Below, one piece after another: positions 53,074 to 61,888 of a stretch of DNA of 64,000 nt; within the stretch, counting starts at the first letter, position 1, and the number at the start of each line of letters is the position of its first letter. Made by a program: the position numbers and the translations under genes. The notes beneath the pieces are model-generated. The model was not told the origin of the DNA, searched no databases, and saw nothing but the letters and a program-made list of their open reading frames with translations. Source of the stretch: JAXLQL01 sp046331625 (GTDB lineage: Bacteria > Acidobacteriota > Terriglobia > Bryobacterales > Bryobacteraceae); the NCBI GenBank assembly GCA_046331625.1, contig JAXLQL010000016.1, forward strand, positions 1 to 64,000, written 5' to 3'.

Positions 53074-53981
53074 TGCCCGAAATTCAGCCCGAAGCAGCCG
53101 AAGCGCCGCCGTTACGGGTTTCGGTCTTGATCGTGGCGCATGACTCTGCGGCCGCGTTGCGCAAATGCGTGGCCGCGCTCGAAGCCGCGCCAGATCGCGC
53201 TGAGTTCGAGGTGTTGCTGGTCGACAACGGATCCACCGACGGCTCGCAATCGCTCGACCGCGAATTCCCCGAGATCCAGATGCTGCGCCTGCCTCATTAC
53301 TGCGGGCTCACCAAGGCGCGCAACATCGGCATCCGTACCTGCAAGGCCGAGTACCTGCTGCTGCTGGCGCCTGATGTGGTGCTAGATCCCGGCGCTGTCA
53401 CAAAGCTCGCTGACCGCTTGGCGGCCGACACGAGTGCGCTCGCCGTTTGCCCCACGCTCCTGGACGATGCAGGCAAGACGGTGTCGCGGACATTCCGTCT
53501 GCCGGATGCCGGCCAGGTTTCGGCGAACTGGGAGAATCCACTGAGCCAGCCCGCCAGCGGCGGCGATCTGCATGACGGCAAGGCGATCCTGCTGCGCAAG
53601 CAGACTATCCAAGGCATCAACTATCTCGATAGCCGTTTCGGCGAACACTGGATCGACGTTGACCTCGCCTACCAGATTCGCAAAGCGGGCAAAAAGATCG
53701 CGCTCGCCGAAGACGTGCGCGGGCGATGGAACGCGGCCGATCCGCTCTGGAAGCCGGCGACGGCGCAGGAACGCGCAGCATTCGCGGCCGACGCCGCCAA
53801 CGGAGCAGCGGCGTACTTGGGAAAGCACTTCGGTTTCATGTCGGGGCTCGGGCTGCGGATACGGCTGGTTCTGGGCGCGCTCGTGAAGGTGCTCACGTTT
53901 CAGGATCCGGGCTACAGCTTCGGGTTGTTGTCGCGGCTGGTGAGCGGGTACAAGATCGACGGTAGTTCGCAGAAGTTGTAG
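53073..53981 (+). CDS. GT2-family glycosyltransferase, 302 aa
   Basis: A GT-A fold is indicated by VSVLIVAHDSAAALRKCVAA, VLLVDNGSTDGS, and LPHYCGLTKARNIGIRTCKA. The usual DxD metal site is replaced by LLLAPDVVLDPG. The C-terminal part includes HWIDVDLAYQIRKAGKKI and a moderately hydrophobic segment (LRIRLVLGALVKVLTF). It resembles rhamnosyltransferases of the WbbL type. The overlap with the pilin gene suggests a role in pilin glycosylation, which is inference. Confidence 0.85.
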   Translation: MPEIQPEAAEAPPLRVSVLIVAHDSAAALRKCVAALEAAPDRAEFEVLLVDNGSTDGSQSLDREFPEIQMLRLPHYCGLTKARNIGIRTCKAEYLLLLAPDVVLDPGAVTKLADRLAADTSALAVCPTLLDDAGKTVSRTFRLPDAGQVSANWENPLSQPASGGDLHDGKAILLRKQTIQGINYLDSRFGEHWIDVDLAYQIRKAGKKIALAEDVRGRWNAADPLWKPATAQERAAFAADAANGAAAYLGKHFGFMSGLGLRIRLVLGALVKVLTFQDPGYSFGLLSRLVSGYKIDGSSQKL

Positions 53982-53996
53982 TTCTCCAGAGCGAAC

Positions 53997-54025
53997 TTGT
54001 ACGCTTGACGTCACTCGTCTAAACT
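53997..54025 (+). promoter_or_regulatory. Possible promoter of higBA
   Basis: TTGTAC (53997-54002), 17 bases, TAAACT (54020-54025), 13 bases before the ATG at 54039. The -10 box is only fair. Confidence 0.35.
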
Positions 54026-54038
54026 GGTAGGCGAGATC

Positions 54039-54323
54039 ATGATACGTAGCTATCGTGACCGGGACACCGAGCGCTTTGCGGCCGGCGACAGGGTGCGGCA
54101 ATGGGAGCCGTTCCGGCGTCAGGCTGAGAAGCGTCTGCGCATTTTGGACGCGGCGGGGGCTGTGGACGACTTGTCTGCCCTCAACTCCAACCGTCTGGAA
54201 GCGCTGCGAGGCGATCGGAGTGGCCAGTACTCGATCCGAATCAATGATCGCTGGCGCATCTGCTTCGAATGGAGCAAGGACGATCCCGGTCCATCGAACG
54301 TGGAGATCGTCGATTACCACTGA
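54039..54323 (+). CDS. higB: HigB-type toxin (RelE superfamily), 94 aa
   Basis: The compact RelE/HigB fold is shown by RRQAEKRLRILDAAGAVDDL, LNSNRLEALRGDRSGQYSIR, and INDRWRICFEWSKDD with VEIVDYH at the end. These toxins cleave mRNA on the ribosome. The toxin gene comes first and the antitoxin second, the order characteristic of higBA. The pair stands alone between the GT2 and a small membrane protein gene. Confidence 0.93.
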   Translation: MIRSYRDRDTERFAAGDRVRQWEPFRRQAEKRLRILDAAGAVDDLSALNSNRLEALRGDRSGQYSIRINDRWRICFEWSKDDPGPSNVEIVDYH

Positions 54324-54340
54324 GACACAAGGAGGCGGCT

Positions 54341-54646
54341 ATGGCGCGCACACCCATTCACCCTGGTGAGATTCTCGCCGACGAACTGGAAGAGATCGGC
54401 CTAACGGCCAAGAAACTCGCTGACGCGATCGAGGTCCCACCGAATCGGCTGTACCAGATTTTGGCCGGCAAGCGAAACATGACCGCTGACACGGCACTTC
54501 GTCTGGCGCGCTACTTTGGCATGTCGGCCAATTTCTGGATGAACCTCCAGAGCACCTATGAGTTGGACCTTGCTCGCCAACAAAGCGGAAAGGCGATCCA
54601 GCGGATTCCGCCGCGGCAAGTGACGGAGCCGAGGCACGCAGCGTAG
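54341..54646 (+). CDS. higA: HigA-type antitoxin, 101 aa
   Basis: A helix-turn-helix XRE-family repressor: TPIHPGEILADELEEIGLTA, KKLADAIEVPPNRLYQILAG, KRNMTADTALRLARYFGMSA, NFWMNLQSTYELDLA. It neutralises HigB and represses the operon. The start MARTPIHPGEIL at 54341 follows AAGGAGG at an ideal distance and lies 17 bases after the toxin stop. The C-terminal tail is short and basic. Confidence 0.93.
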   Translation: MARTPIHPGEILADELEEIGLTAKKLADAIEVPPNRLYQILAGKRNMTADTALRLARYFGMSANFWMNLQSTYELDLARQQSGKAIQRIPPRQVTEPRHAA

Positions 54647-54723
54647 CCATCGTCTGGGGCTGACGTCACGAGGCGGAACTTTCCCCACGCCGCTTGCGTA
54701 TCTATCACCGGGAGGAAAGGGAC

Positions 54724-54927
54724 ATGATGAAATTCCTGCTCTGGCTGATCCTGTTCGTGGTCTGCTGGCCGCTGGCGCTTCTCGCGCTTGTCGCCTACCC
54801 GATCGTGTGGCTGGTGCTGCTGCCTTTCCGGATCGTCGGCGTCGCTGTGGAAGGCGTCTTCGAATTGCTGAAGGCGGTGCTGTTCCTGCCCGCGCGGGTG
54901 CTCGGCGGAGGCAGGGCGCGCGCGTAG
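54724..54927 (+). CDS. Small membrane protein, 67 aa
   Basis: A strong ribosome-binding stretch (GGGAGGAAAGGG) ends just before the paired ATG codons at 54724 and 54727. The protein has two hydrophobic helices (FLLWLILFVVCWPLALLALV, YPIVWLVLLPFRIVGVAV) and a third amphipathic stretch (VFELLKAVLFLPARVL) with a basic end. I recognise similar short proteins in other bacteria but no function. It is convergent with the permease gene. Confidence 0.7.
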   Translation: MMKFLLWLILFVVCWPLALLALVAYPIVWLVLLPFRIVGVAVEGVFELLKAVLFLPARVLGGGRARA

Positions 54928-54931
54928 CGCG

Positions 54932-57900
54932 CTATCCCGCCCGCAGCGCCGAAGTAAGCGACTGCCGTAGCGCGATCCAAGTCGCCACCAGCGTCGCCAA
55001 CACTCCCGTCGCCAACACCGCCATCAACAACAGCGCCATCGATGCAAACGGGAAATGATTCGACCTTCCCGCCAACGCGGGCGCAATCGCGAGCATCGCC
55101 GCAGCCACCCCGATCCCGAGCCCCGCCGCGAAGATCATCAGATTCTCGCGCAACACCAGCCGCGACAGATGCTGCCGCGAATAGCCCACCGCGCTCAGCA
55201 AAGCCAACTCACGCTTTCGCTCGAGAATGTTTCGGAACAACACCGCCGCCAAGCCGATCGTCCCCAGCACCAGCCCCAACCCGCCGAGCGTCTGGAACGT
55301 CGACAGGTACGTATTCTCCACGCGATGAAACGCGGCGAGCTTCGCCGGAGCCGGCATCGCATCGAACCCATGGTCGGAGAGCGCCGATTCGAGCGCCGTC
55401 GTAGCCGGCTCCACCTGCGCCGGCGGAGCGTCGATCAGGAACACGCGATAGCCTTGCTCGCGCGGAAACACGCGGATGAAATGCCGCTCGGCGATCAGCA
55501 ATTCGCTCTGGAAGATGCTGTCTGAGAGCGAAGCCACCAGCCGCAGCCGCGTGCCGTCCGGCAGCACGATCTCTTCGCCGATCGACTTGTGCAGCACGTA
55601 CTGCATCGAATTCGCGTCGGCAATAGCCGGAATCGCGCCATCGTCCCGGTCGCGGTCGAGCAGCAACCACGGGTTGGCATCCTGGCCTTCCGACCCCGCG
55701 AATGCGAACCGGCCCTGCCGCACCAAACTCGGAGGCACGCCGAGCACCCGCGGATTCTGCGGTTGATACAGGTTAAGGCAACTCGCATCGTCGCCTGGAC
55801 GCAACCGTAGCGATTCGAACCGAACCGCATCGGGCACCTGCACTCCCATCGCCTCGCGGCCTTCCTTCGTGTTCAGGTTGTGATAGACCGGACGCACCGA
55901 CTCCGCGATCAACGGATACCCGCCGGTTCCCGACTTGGGATCGAGCGAAGACTGGTCCGGGTCGCGCCGAAACGCCTCGACAGAAACGATGAGAAATGTT
56001 GCGGACGCGATCAGCGCCGCGGAAAGCACCGTGCGCCCGGGCCTCGATGCAGCGTTGCGAAAAGCCAATTGCCCCAAGCCCACCGACACCGGACGCCGCA
56101 CGCTCGCCCCGAGCATGGACCGGAACACGGCTAGCGCCGCCGCCAGCAGCAACGCGCCCGCGCCGAAGAATCCGGCCGCCGGCGGGATCTTCGCCGCCGC
56201 GCTCGCCCCGAGCAGCGCCAATCCCGTGATGCACAGCGCGAAAGCCCACACCGAAGCGCGCGTGGCGAATCGCGGAGCCAGCGCCGATGCGCCTCCCGAA
56301 AGCAGCCGCCGCGGACTCGCATCGCGGATCCCGCGCAACGTCACTAGGATCGTGAACATCGCCGCGGCCATGCCGCCCAGCGCACCCGAAAAAAGCGGCG
56401 CCGTGGAAAGCTCGAGCGCCAGCGCGCGAGTCCCGATCGCGTCACGCCACCAGGTGACGAGGCCCTTCAAAATCGCGGCCGCGTAGCCTACTGCGCCTGC
56501 CGCTCCCAGCGCCGCGCCGATCACGGCGAGCAGCGCGCCTTCCCAAAGAAAGAGCTTTCGGATGTGCGCCGGCGTGAACCCCACCGCTCGCAGCAGCCCG
56601 ATCTCGGAGAAACGCTGTTCCAGTCCCAACCGGAAGAACAGCCCGGCCAGCAGCAGCGCCGACACCACCAGGAAGAAGCTGAAGTAGCTGAAGTACTCGC
56701 CGAAATCGGTGGCGCCACGCGAGGCCGTCACATTCTGTTGCCGCAGCCAGATGGCTTGCATCCCTTCCCGCGTCGGCTCGAGCTGTGCCCGCAGACGATC
56801 GCGAAAATCCTGGTGCATTTCTTCCAGCTCTTCCTTCGTCGCCGGCTTCTCCGGCATCAGGCGCAGCGCGGTCAGCTTGCCCCAACGCGACTTCCACAAC
56901 TGCTGTCCGCGTTCGAGCTGCAACCAGGCTTTCGGGGTGGTCTTGAGCAGGTCCCAATATTCTTCGTCGCGCGGGCGAATGCGGCTCAGGTCCATCGCGA
57001 ACGGCGGATTCCACTTCGATACGTCGGCGGCATCGGTGATGCCGGGATACTCGGGAACCAGATCGCGGTCCGCGGCGAGATTCTCGATTGCCACCCGGCC
57101 GCCATTGGTGAACTGCGCCTTTTCTTCTGTGAGGCGGCCGTCATCGTGCCACACCAGATACTCCATCGTGACCGGATCGCCCCAGTGTGCTTCGAGGTCG
57201 AACGAAACCCAGCTATTGAGCAGCAACACGCCGGGCGGCGTGCCGGGGAATCCAATCGCGGCGAGATCGGTGGCGGCCACCAGCGCATACGGGACTTCGT
57301 GTTCACGCACGCGGATTCGAGTAGCCATGTACGTGAGCACGGGCAGCACGCGGAACCCGGCGGCCTTCGCGGCCTCTTGCGCCGAAGCTACGAGCGAATC
57401 GCGCAGCACGCCCGCCGAAGACTCGAGCTGGACCGCTTGTCCGCGCGCCACGGTCCGCGTCTTGATGCCGAGATCCTCGATCGCGAACGCGGCGCGCAGC
57501 AGTTGCTCCGCAGATGCCGCCGTGCGGCCAATCAGGAGCACGTTCGCGCGTCCAGCAGCGCCGATCTCGCGTTGCAAGCGGCCCAGTGGAACGAACACCG
57601 CACGCACCGAACCCTGCGTGGGCCGCAGTGAAAACTCGCCGGATTGCGAAGCTGGCAGCACCTGCTTCAGCGACAGCCGAATCGTCGGAGCCGCATCTTC
57701 CTTGCGCCCAAAGAGCGATTCCGCGGGAATATCGGCGGGCTTCTCGAGCCGCACCAGCAATGTGTCGCCAGGCGATGCGCCAAGTTCGGAAGCGAGCGCG
57801 GGACTCAGCGCCGCATCGCGCCCAGTGAGTTCCGCCGACTTGCGCCCTTGGAAAATCCAGAAGCGATCGTCCACGCCATACAGCGCCACACGCCCCGCGC

Positions 57901-58186
57901 GGCGTCCGCTCGATTGATGCGTGACAATCCCTTCGAGCACGATGATCGGCGCCGAGTTCGGTACGCTCGACGCCAACTTTTCGCGAAAGAGCGTGTTCGA
58001 TTGAATGATCGAATCGGTGTTGCCCAATCGCTCGAGTGCCAGCCGCCGCAGACTCGCGCGCATCGATTCGCCCACGATCATCGCGCCCGCCAGTACGGCC
58101 ACCGCCGTCGCCACGCCCGCCACTACGGCGAGGTTCGGACGCCAGTAGTGCTTCAGCCCGGCCATTGCGAGCGAGAGCGTCTTCAT
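54932..58186 (-). CDS. ABC transporter permease with two FtsX domains, 1084 aa
   Basis: A large exporter-type permease. An N-terminal helix (LAVVAGVATAVAVLAGAMIV) leads to a periplasmic MacB-like domain. Four helices around 510-650 follow (FFLVVSALLLAGLFFRLGLE, EIGLLRAVGFTPAHIRKLFL), then a middle pair near 655-720, a second periplasmic domain, and a second FtsX core at about 950-1080 (LGLVLGTIGLAAVLFRNILE, LALLSAVGYSRQHLSRLVLR). The family moves lipoproteins, peptides or macrolides, or transmits mechanical force. Its ATG overlaps the ATPase stop (ATGA). Confidence 0.9.
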   Translation of the reverse strand: MKTLSLAMAGLKHYWRPNLAVVAGVATAVAVLAGAMIVGESMRASLRRLALERLGNTDSIIQSNTLFREKLASSVPNSAPIIVLEGIVTHQSSGRRAGRVALYGVDDRFWIFQGRKSAELTGRDAALSPALASELGASPGDTLLVRLEKPADIPAESLFGRKEDAAPTIRLSLKQVLPASQSGEFSLRPTQGSVRAVFVPLGRLQREIGAAGRANVLLIGRTAASAEQLLRAAFAIEDLGIKTRTVARGQAVQLESSAGVLRDSLVASAQEAAKAAGFRVLPVLTYMATRIRVREHEVPYALVAATDLAAIGFPGTPPGVLLLNSWVSFDLEAHWGDPVTMEYLVWHDDGRLTEEKAQFTNGGRVAIENLAADRDLVPEYPGITDAADVSKWNPPFAMDLSRIRPRDEEYWDLLKTTPKAWLQLERGQQLWKSRWGKLTALRLMPEKPATKEELEEMHQDFRDRLRAQLEPTREGMQAIWLRQQNVTASRGATDFGEYFSYFSFFLVVSALLLAGLFFRLGLEQRFSEIGLLRAVGFTPAHIRKLFLWEGALLAVIGAALGAAGAVGYAAAILKGLVTWWRDAIGTRALALELSTAPLFSGALGGMAAAMFTILVTLRGIRDASPRRLLSGGASALAPRFATRASVWAFALCITGLALLGASAAAKIPPAAGFFGAGALLLAAALAVFRSMLGASVRRPVSVGLGQLAFRNAASRPGRTVLSAALIASATFLIVSVEAFRRDPDQSSLDPKSGTGGYPLIAESVRPVYHNLNTKEGREAMGVQVPDAVRFESLRLRPGDDASCLNLYQPQNPRVLGVPPSLVRQGRFAFAGSEGQDANPWLLLDRDRDDGAIPAIADANSMQYVLHKSIGEEIVLPDGTRLRLVASLSDSIFQSELLIAERHFIRVFPREQGYRVFLIDAPPAQVEPATTALESALSDHGFDAMPAPAKLAAFHRVENTYLSTFQTLGGLGLVLGTIGLAAVLFRNILERKRELALLSAVGYSRQHLSRLVLRENLMIFAAGLGIGVAAAMLAIAPALAGRSNHFPFASMALLLMAVLATGVLATLVATWIALRQSLTSALRAG

Positions 58187-58851
58187 GCGCGAGTTTCGAG
58201 TTGCCCGTCCGCCAATTCGTATCGCGAGGGCGCGCGAGCCGCCAGATGCTCGCTGTGCGTTACCAGCACGAGCATGGTCTGGCGTTGGCGGGTGAGGTCG
58301 AGCAGCAAGTCAGCCACGGCTGCGGCGGCCTTGCGGTCGAGGTTGCCCGTGGGCTCATCGCACAGCACGAGAGCCGGATCGAGCACCAGGGCGCGAGCAA
58401 TGGCGGCGCGTTGCTTTTCGCCGCCCGAAAGCTGCGAGGGAAGATGATCGAGCCGCGCGCCGAGCCCCACCTGTTCCAGCAGTTGGCGCGCGCGCGCCGA
58501 GCGGTCCACCGGATCCGCCGCCACCAGCGTGGGGATCAGCACGTTCTCGAGCACTGTGCATTGCGGCAGCAGGCAATGGTCCTGGAAAACGAAGCCGATC
58601 TTTTCGTTGCGAAAACGGGCGAGGTCGGTTTCGCCCAGCGAGTAGGGATCGGAGCCATCGATGGATACCGACCCTGAGCTGGGAGCTTCCAGACCGCCGA
58701 GAATCGAAAGCAGCGTGCTCTTGCCGCATCCCGATGGGCCCATGATCGACACGGCTTGGCCGGGATCGAGGCGGAGCGAAATCCCGTCGAGCACACGAAG
58801 AGCTCCGGCAGGCGAGGGATATTCCTTCACCAGCGACTCGACGAGCAGCAC
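58183..58851 (-). CDS. ABC transporter ATP-binding protein (MacB/LolD type), 222 aa
   Basis: Walker A is GPSGCGKST, the Q-loop is FVFQDHCLLPQCTVLENVLI, the signature LSGGEKQRAAIARAL, Walker B LVLCDEPTGNLD and the switch His LVLVTHSEHLA. This is the subclass that serves FtsX-type permeases. The GTG at 58851 gives the normal N-terminus (LLVESLVKEYPSPAGALRVL); it lies five bases after the moxR stop. It is translationally coupled to the permease. Confidence 0.95.
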   Translation of the reverse strand: MLLVESLVKEYPSPAGALRVLDGISLRLDPGQAVSIMGPSGCGKSTLLSILGGLEAPSSGSVSIDGSDPYSLGETDLARFRNEKIGFVFQDHCLLPQCTVLENVLIPTLVAADPVDRSARARQLLEQVGLGARLDHLPSQLSGGEKQRAAIARALVLDPALVLCDEPTGNLDRKAAAAVADLLLDLTRQRQTMLVLVTHSEHLAARAPSRYELADGQLETRA

Positions 58852-58856
58852 GGATG

Positions 58857-59849
58857 CTACCTGCTCACCGGAGTAAGCGACGCGATCACCTCGCGGAGAA
58901 TCGTGTCGCCGGTTTGACCTTCTGCATGCGCGTCGAAGTTGAGAATCACGCGGTGGCGCAAAACCGAGGGCGCAACCTTGCGAATATCGTCGACGCTCAG
59001 ATTCAGCCGCCCGTTCATCAGAGCGAACACGCGGCCGCATTCCACCAACGCCTGCGCTCCGCGCGGCGAACTTCCGTAGCGGATGAACTTGTTCGTGAGC
59101 GCGTGCGCGTGCTTGGTGCCGGGCTGGGTGGACATCACCAGATCGATCGAGTAGTCGCGCACGTGAGGCGCCACCAGCACTTCGCGGCAGATTGATCGCA
59201 GACCCATGATGGCCTCGCGGTCGGCCTTCATGTCGAGCGCCACGTCTTCCCTTTGAATCGTGCGCTCCACAATGGTGCTCAACTCGTCGCGCGTCGGATA
59301 CTCCACCACGATCTTCATCAGGAACCGGTCGAGCTGGGCTTCGGGCAACGGATACGTGCCTTCCATCTCGATCGGATTCTGCGTGGCCATCACGAGGAAC
59401 GGCGACTCGAGCTGATGCGTGACCGTACCGCTGGTGACGGTGCGCTCCTGCATTGCTTCGAGCAACGCGGATTGCGTCTTCGGCGTGGCGCGATTAATCT
59501 CGTCAGCCAGCACCAGGTGGGCGAAGATCGGACCCTGCTGGAACCGCAAGCCCTTGGCGCCACGCTCATCCGTCTCCATGATCATGCTGCCGACGATATC
59601 GGCGGGCATGAGATCCGGCGTGAACTGGATGCGCGAGTACTTGAGATGCAGCACGCGTGACAGCGTGCGCAGCAGCGTCGTCTTTCCGAGCCCGGGAACG
59701 CCTTCTAGCAGCACGTGACCGCCGGCGAGCAAACAGATCAGCACGCCATCGACGACGTCTTGCTGTCCGACGATGACTTTGCCGATCTCGGAACGGATCT
59801 GGTCGAGCCGCTCGATGGCGGCTTGGGTATTGGCTGCTACGGCTGGCAC
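58857..59849 (-). CDS. MoxR-family AAA+ ATPase, 330 aa
   Basis: Walker A GVPGLGKTTL, Walker B LADEINRATPKTQSALLEAM, sensor motif ATQNPIEMEGTYPLPEAQLD and the C-terminal lid (RYGSSPRGAQALVECGRVFA) are complete. MoxR proteins act as chaperones in metal insertion or stress and normally sit beside DUF58 and VWA proteins; none is here. Instead an ABC exporter follows after five bases. ATG at 59849 is 14 bases from a long palindrome. Confidence 0.93.
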   Translation of the reverse strand: MPAVAANTQAAIERLDQIRSEIGKVIVGQQDVVDGVLICLLAGGHVLLEGVPGLGKTTLLRTLSRVLHLKYSRIQFTPDLMPADIVGSMIMETDERGAKGLRFQQGPIFAHLVLADEINRATPKTQSALLEAMQERTVTSGTVTHQLESPFLVMATQNPIEMEGTYPLPEAQLDRFLMKIVVEYPTRDELSTIVERTIQREDVALDMKADREAIMGLRSICREVLVAPHVRDYSIDLVMSTQPGTKHAHALTNKFIRYGSSPRGAQALVECGRVFALMNGRLNLSVDDIRKVAPSVLRHRVILNFDAHAEGQTGDTILREVIASLTPVSR

Positions 59850-59863
59850 GAGTTCTATTCTAT

Positions 59864-59891
59864 CGGGGAACCGGGCGCGCCCGGTTCCCCG
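59864..59891. terminator. 28-base perfect palindrome between moxR and the upstream gene
   Basis: The arms CGGGGAACCGGGCG and CGCCCGGTTCCCCG meet with no loop. It touches the stop codon of the small exported protein (59892) and ends 15 bases before the moxR start, so on the minus strand it lies between the two genes. No T-run follows, so it may be a repeat element or partial attenuator rather than a true intrinsic terminator. Confidence 0.5.
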
Positions 59892-60254
59892 CTACCTCTT
59901 CCCGCCTTGGCGGGCAGCAAGAATGCGCGAGCTGATCGTGTCGTAGATCTGGTCGCGAACCTTCTTGTCCTTGAATTGGAAATCGTAGGTGTCGCCTTTG
60001 TTCGGCTTGATGCGCAGTTGGCTTTTGTTGCGGCTCAGCTCGCGGATGTCGGCGTACTTCCAATTACGCGAATGGCGTGAATCGGTAAGCGACTCGAACG
60101 CGACCTCGGTATCCTTGAGCATCAGCTTGCCGCTCTGATCGCCGTTGCGGACATCGAACACCATGTCGCCGCCGGTGATCGGCACATTTTGCGCGGCCAG
60201 TGGAGCGGCCACGATCATGGCAGCCGCGAACAAGAGGGAGAGAGCGAATTTCAT
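59892..60254 (-). CDS. Small exported PH-like protein, 120 aa
   Basis: Signal peptide MKFALSLLFAAAMIVAAPLA is followed by a domain with the pattern of bacterial PH folds: MVFDVRNGDQSGKLMLKDTE, VAFESLTD, SRNWKYADIRELSRNKSQLR, and IKPNKGDTYDFQFKDKKVRD, with a closing helix (QIYDTISSRILAAR). AGGTG lies seven bases before the ATG at 60254; an upstream GTG (60263) overlaps that site. Function unknown; such domains often sense or bind membranes. Confidence 0.65.
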   Translation of the reverse strand: MKFALSLLFAAAMIVAAPLAAQNVPITGGDMVFDVRNGDQSGKLMLKDTEVAFESLTDSRHSRNWKYADIRELSRNKSQLRIKPNKGDTYDFQFKDKKVRDQIYDTISSRILAARQGGKR

Positions 60255-60310
60255 GTGAGGCACCTCGTGTTGTGAGAAACCAGCCTAGGATAGCAGGCGC
60301 GCCTGTGCCA

Positions 60311-60339
60311 TTGACACCGCGCCTGGAAACCGCTCTAAT
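60311..60339 (+). promoter_or_regulatory. Near-consensus sigma70 promoter of the intradiol dioxygenase
   Basis: TTGACA (60311-60316), 17 bases, TCTAAT (60334-60339). The ATG at 60347 begins seven bases later, so transcription should start at or next to the A of the ATG; the message is predicted leaderless. Confidence 0.7.
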
Positions 60340-60346
60340 CGAGAAC

Positions 60347-60973
60347 ATGGTCCAACCCAGGCGCGAGTTCCTCGAGAAGTGTATCGTCCGTGGACTGTTG
60401 ACCGGCGCGGCCGCGTCTCACAGTCATCTCTTTGCAATGTGGCTGCAAGCCGAGAAGCAGTCGCTCAAACCGACGCCCGCCGAGGTGCTCGGACCGTTCT
60501 ACAAGAAAGGCGCGCCCAATCAGGGAAACATGCGCATCGCGGGCGAACCCGGCTTCCCCCTGCGCGTCACCGGCAAGATCATGAACACCCGTGGCGAGGC
60601 CATCCCAGGCGCGCGCATCGATGTCTGGCACGCCGACTATCGCGGCATCTATGACGTGCACGGCTACCGGTATCGCTCCAAGCTCGCCATCGATTCCGGC
60701 ACCGAGTATGCGCTCGATACCAACATGCCCGGCCATTATCCGGACCGCCCGGCCCAGCACATCCACTATCTGATCTCCGCCCCGGGTTGCAAGCCGCTCA
60801 TCACGCAGCTCTACTTCGCCACCGACCCGTTCTTCGAAGGCGACCCCGACAAAAACTTCAACAAACGCGGCGTGGTGACCAACCGCGAGACCATCCGGCC
60901 CGTGGCGCTGCTCGATGAGAACTCCACGCCCCGCGCCACCGTGACGTTCGACCTCATTCTGGAGAAGGCGTAA
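60347..60973 (+). CDS. Intradiol ring-cleavage dioxygenase (protocatechuate 3,4-dioxygenase-like), exported, 208 aa
   Basis: The non-heme Fe(III) site is recognisable: Tyr in the YRGIYDVHGYRYR block, Tyr in GHYPDRP and the His pair in QHIHYLI. LGPFYKKGAPNQ, GEAIPGARIDVWHADYRGIY and RPVALLDENSTPRATVTFDL are family blocks. These enzymes cleave catechol-type aromatic rings between the hydroxyls. The N-terminus (MVQPRREFLEKCIVRGLLTG) is a twin-arginine-like signal, so this copy may act outside the cytoplasm, as in lignin-derived aromatic or siderophore chemistry. No beta-ketoadipate pathway gene lies nearby. Confidence 0.85.
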   Translation: MVQPRREFLEKCIVRGLLTGAAASHSHLFAMWLQAEKQSLKPTPAEVLGPFYKKGAPNQGNMRIAGEPGFPLRVTGKIMNTRGEAIPGARIDVWHADYRGIYDVHGYRYRSKLAIDSGTEYALDTNMPGHYPDRPAQHIHYLISAPGCKPLITQLYFATDPFFEGDPDKNFNKRGVVTNRETIRPVALLDENSTPRATVTFDLILEKA

Positions 60974-60979
60974 GAGCGC

Positions 60980-61879
60980 ATGGCGGAAACTCTGGTACTG
61001 AAGTCGGACAACGACGTCGCGCAGATCGCGTTCACCAAAGACGGCAAATCGCTCGCGGCGTTTTCGAGTGCCGGGATCCAGATCTGGAACCTCGCGTCGA
61101 AATCGGTGGTCAAGACGATCGCGCGGGAAAAAGGCGAGAGCGAGCCCACGTTCCTGGATGCACGCGGACAGTACAGCGTGGTGGGGCGCGAAGGCGCCAA
61201 GATTCGCGACCTCGAAAGCGGCGCGGTGATCCGTTCGCTGGCGATTACGGGTCCGCGGGCGGCGCGTGTGATTTCCACGATGGATGGCGGCGCTCTCGCC
61301 GCAGGAAGCCGCGATGATGCCTCGACGAGCGCGAACCTGATGCGCGTCTGGGATGCGGGCGGCAAGCAGCGGTTCCAGGTTCCGGCCGGCATCGGGGGCT
61401 TGTCGGCGATGGTGTTCTCGCCCGATGGCGAGTGGCTGGTGGCGGCGGCCTACGATACCGATGTGCGCGTCTGGAACGCGCGCAACGGCGAACTGGCCAA
61501 GGTGGTCGGCGAGATGACGGTGTCGATGTTCGACCTCGCGTTTTCGCCGGATGGAACGATGCTCGCGGCAGCTGGCGTGGATCGCACGGTGTATCTGTGG
61601 GACGCGAAGAATTGGAAGCTGCTCCGGACCATCACCGGGCAGCCGGAGATGATTTCCGCGCTCGAATTTTCACCGGATGGCAAGCGCCTGGTGACCGGCG
61701 GGATGAACGAGCTCGCGTTCGGAGCTCCCGTGAAGGTGATCGTGTGGGACGTGGCGTCCGGCAAGGCGCTGCGCACCGAGCAAGCCGAACACCGCGTCGC
61801 GACGGTGGCGTTTTCGCCGGATGGGAAGTGGTTCGCGGCGGCGGATCGGAGCCGCAATATCAAGCTTTGGGCGATGTAG
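60980..61879 (+). CDS. WD40-repeat protein, 299 aa
   Basis: At least six WD40 blades can be followed: VAQIAFTKDGKSLAAFSSAG, LSAMVFSPDGEWLVAAAYDT, MFDLAFSPDGTMLAAAGVDR, ISALEFSPDGKRLVTGGMNE, VATVAFSPDGKWFAAADRSR, with IKLWAM at the end. There is no signal peptide, so it should be cytoplasmic, and no extra enzymatic domain such as a kinase. It follows the dioxygenase by six bases and probably shares its transcript. Binding partner unknown. Confidence 0.85.
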   Translation: MAETLVLKSDNDVAQIAFTKDGKSLAAFSSAGIQIWNLASKSVVKTIAREKGESEPTFLDARGQYSVVGREGAKIRDLESGAVIRSLAITGPRAARVISTMDGGALAAGSRDDASTSANLMRVWDAGGKQRFQVPAGIGGLSAMVFSPDGEWLVAAAYDTDVRVWNARNGELAKVVGEMTVSMFDLAFSPDGTMLAAAGVDRTVYLWDAKNWKLLRTITGQPEMISALEFSPDGKRLVTGGMNELAFGAPVKVIVWDVASGKALRTEQAEHRVATVAFSPDGKWFAAADRSRNIKLWAM

Positions 61880-61888
61880 CGCGGGCCA

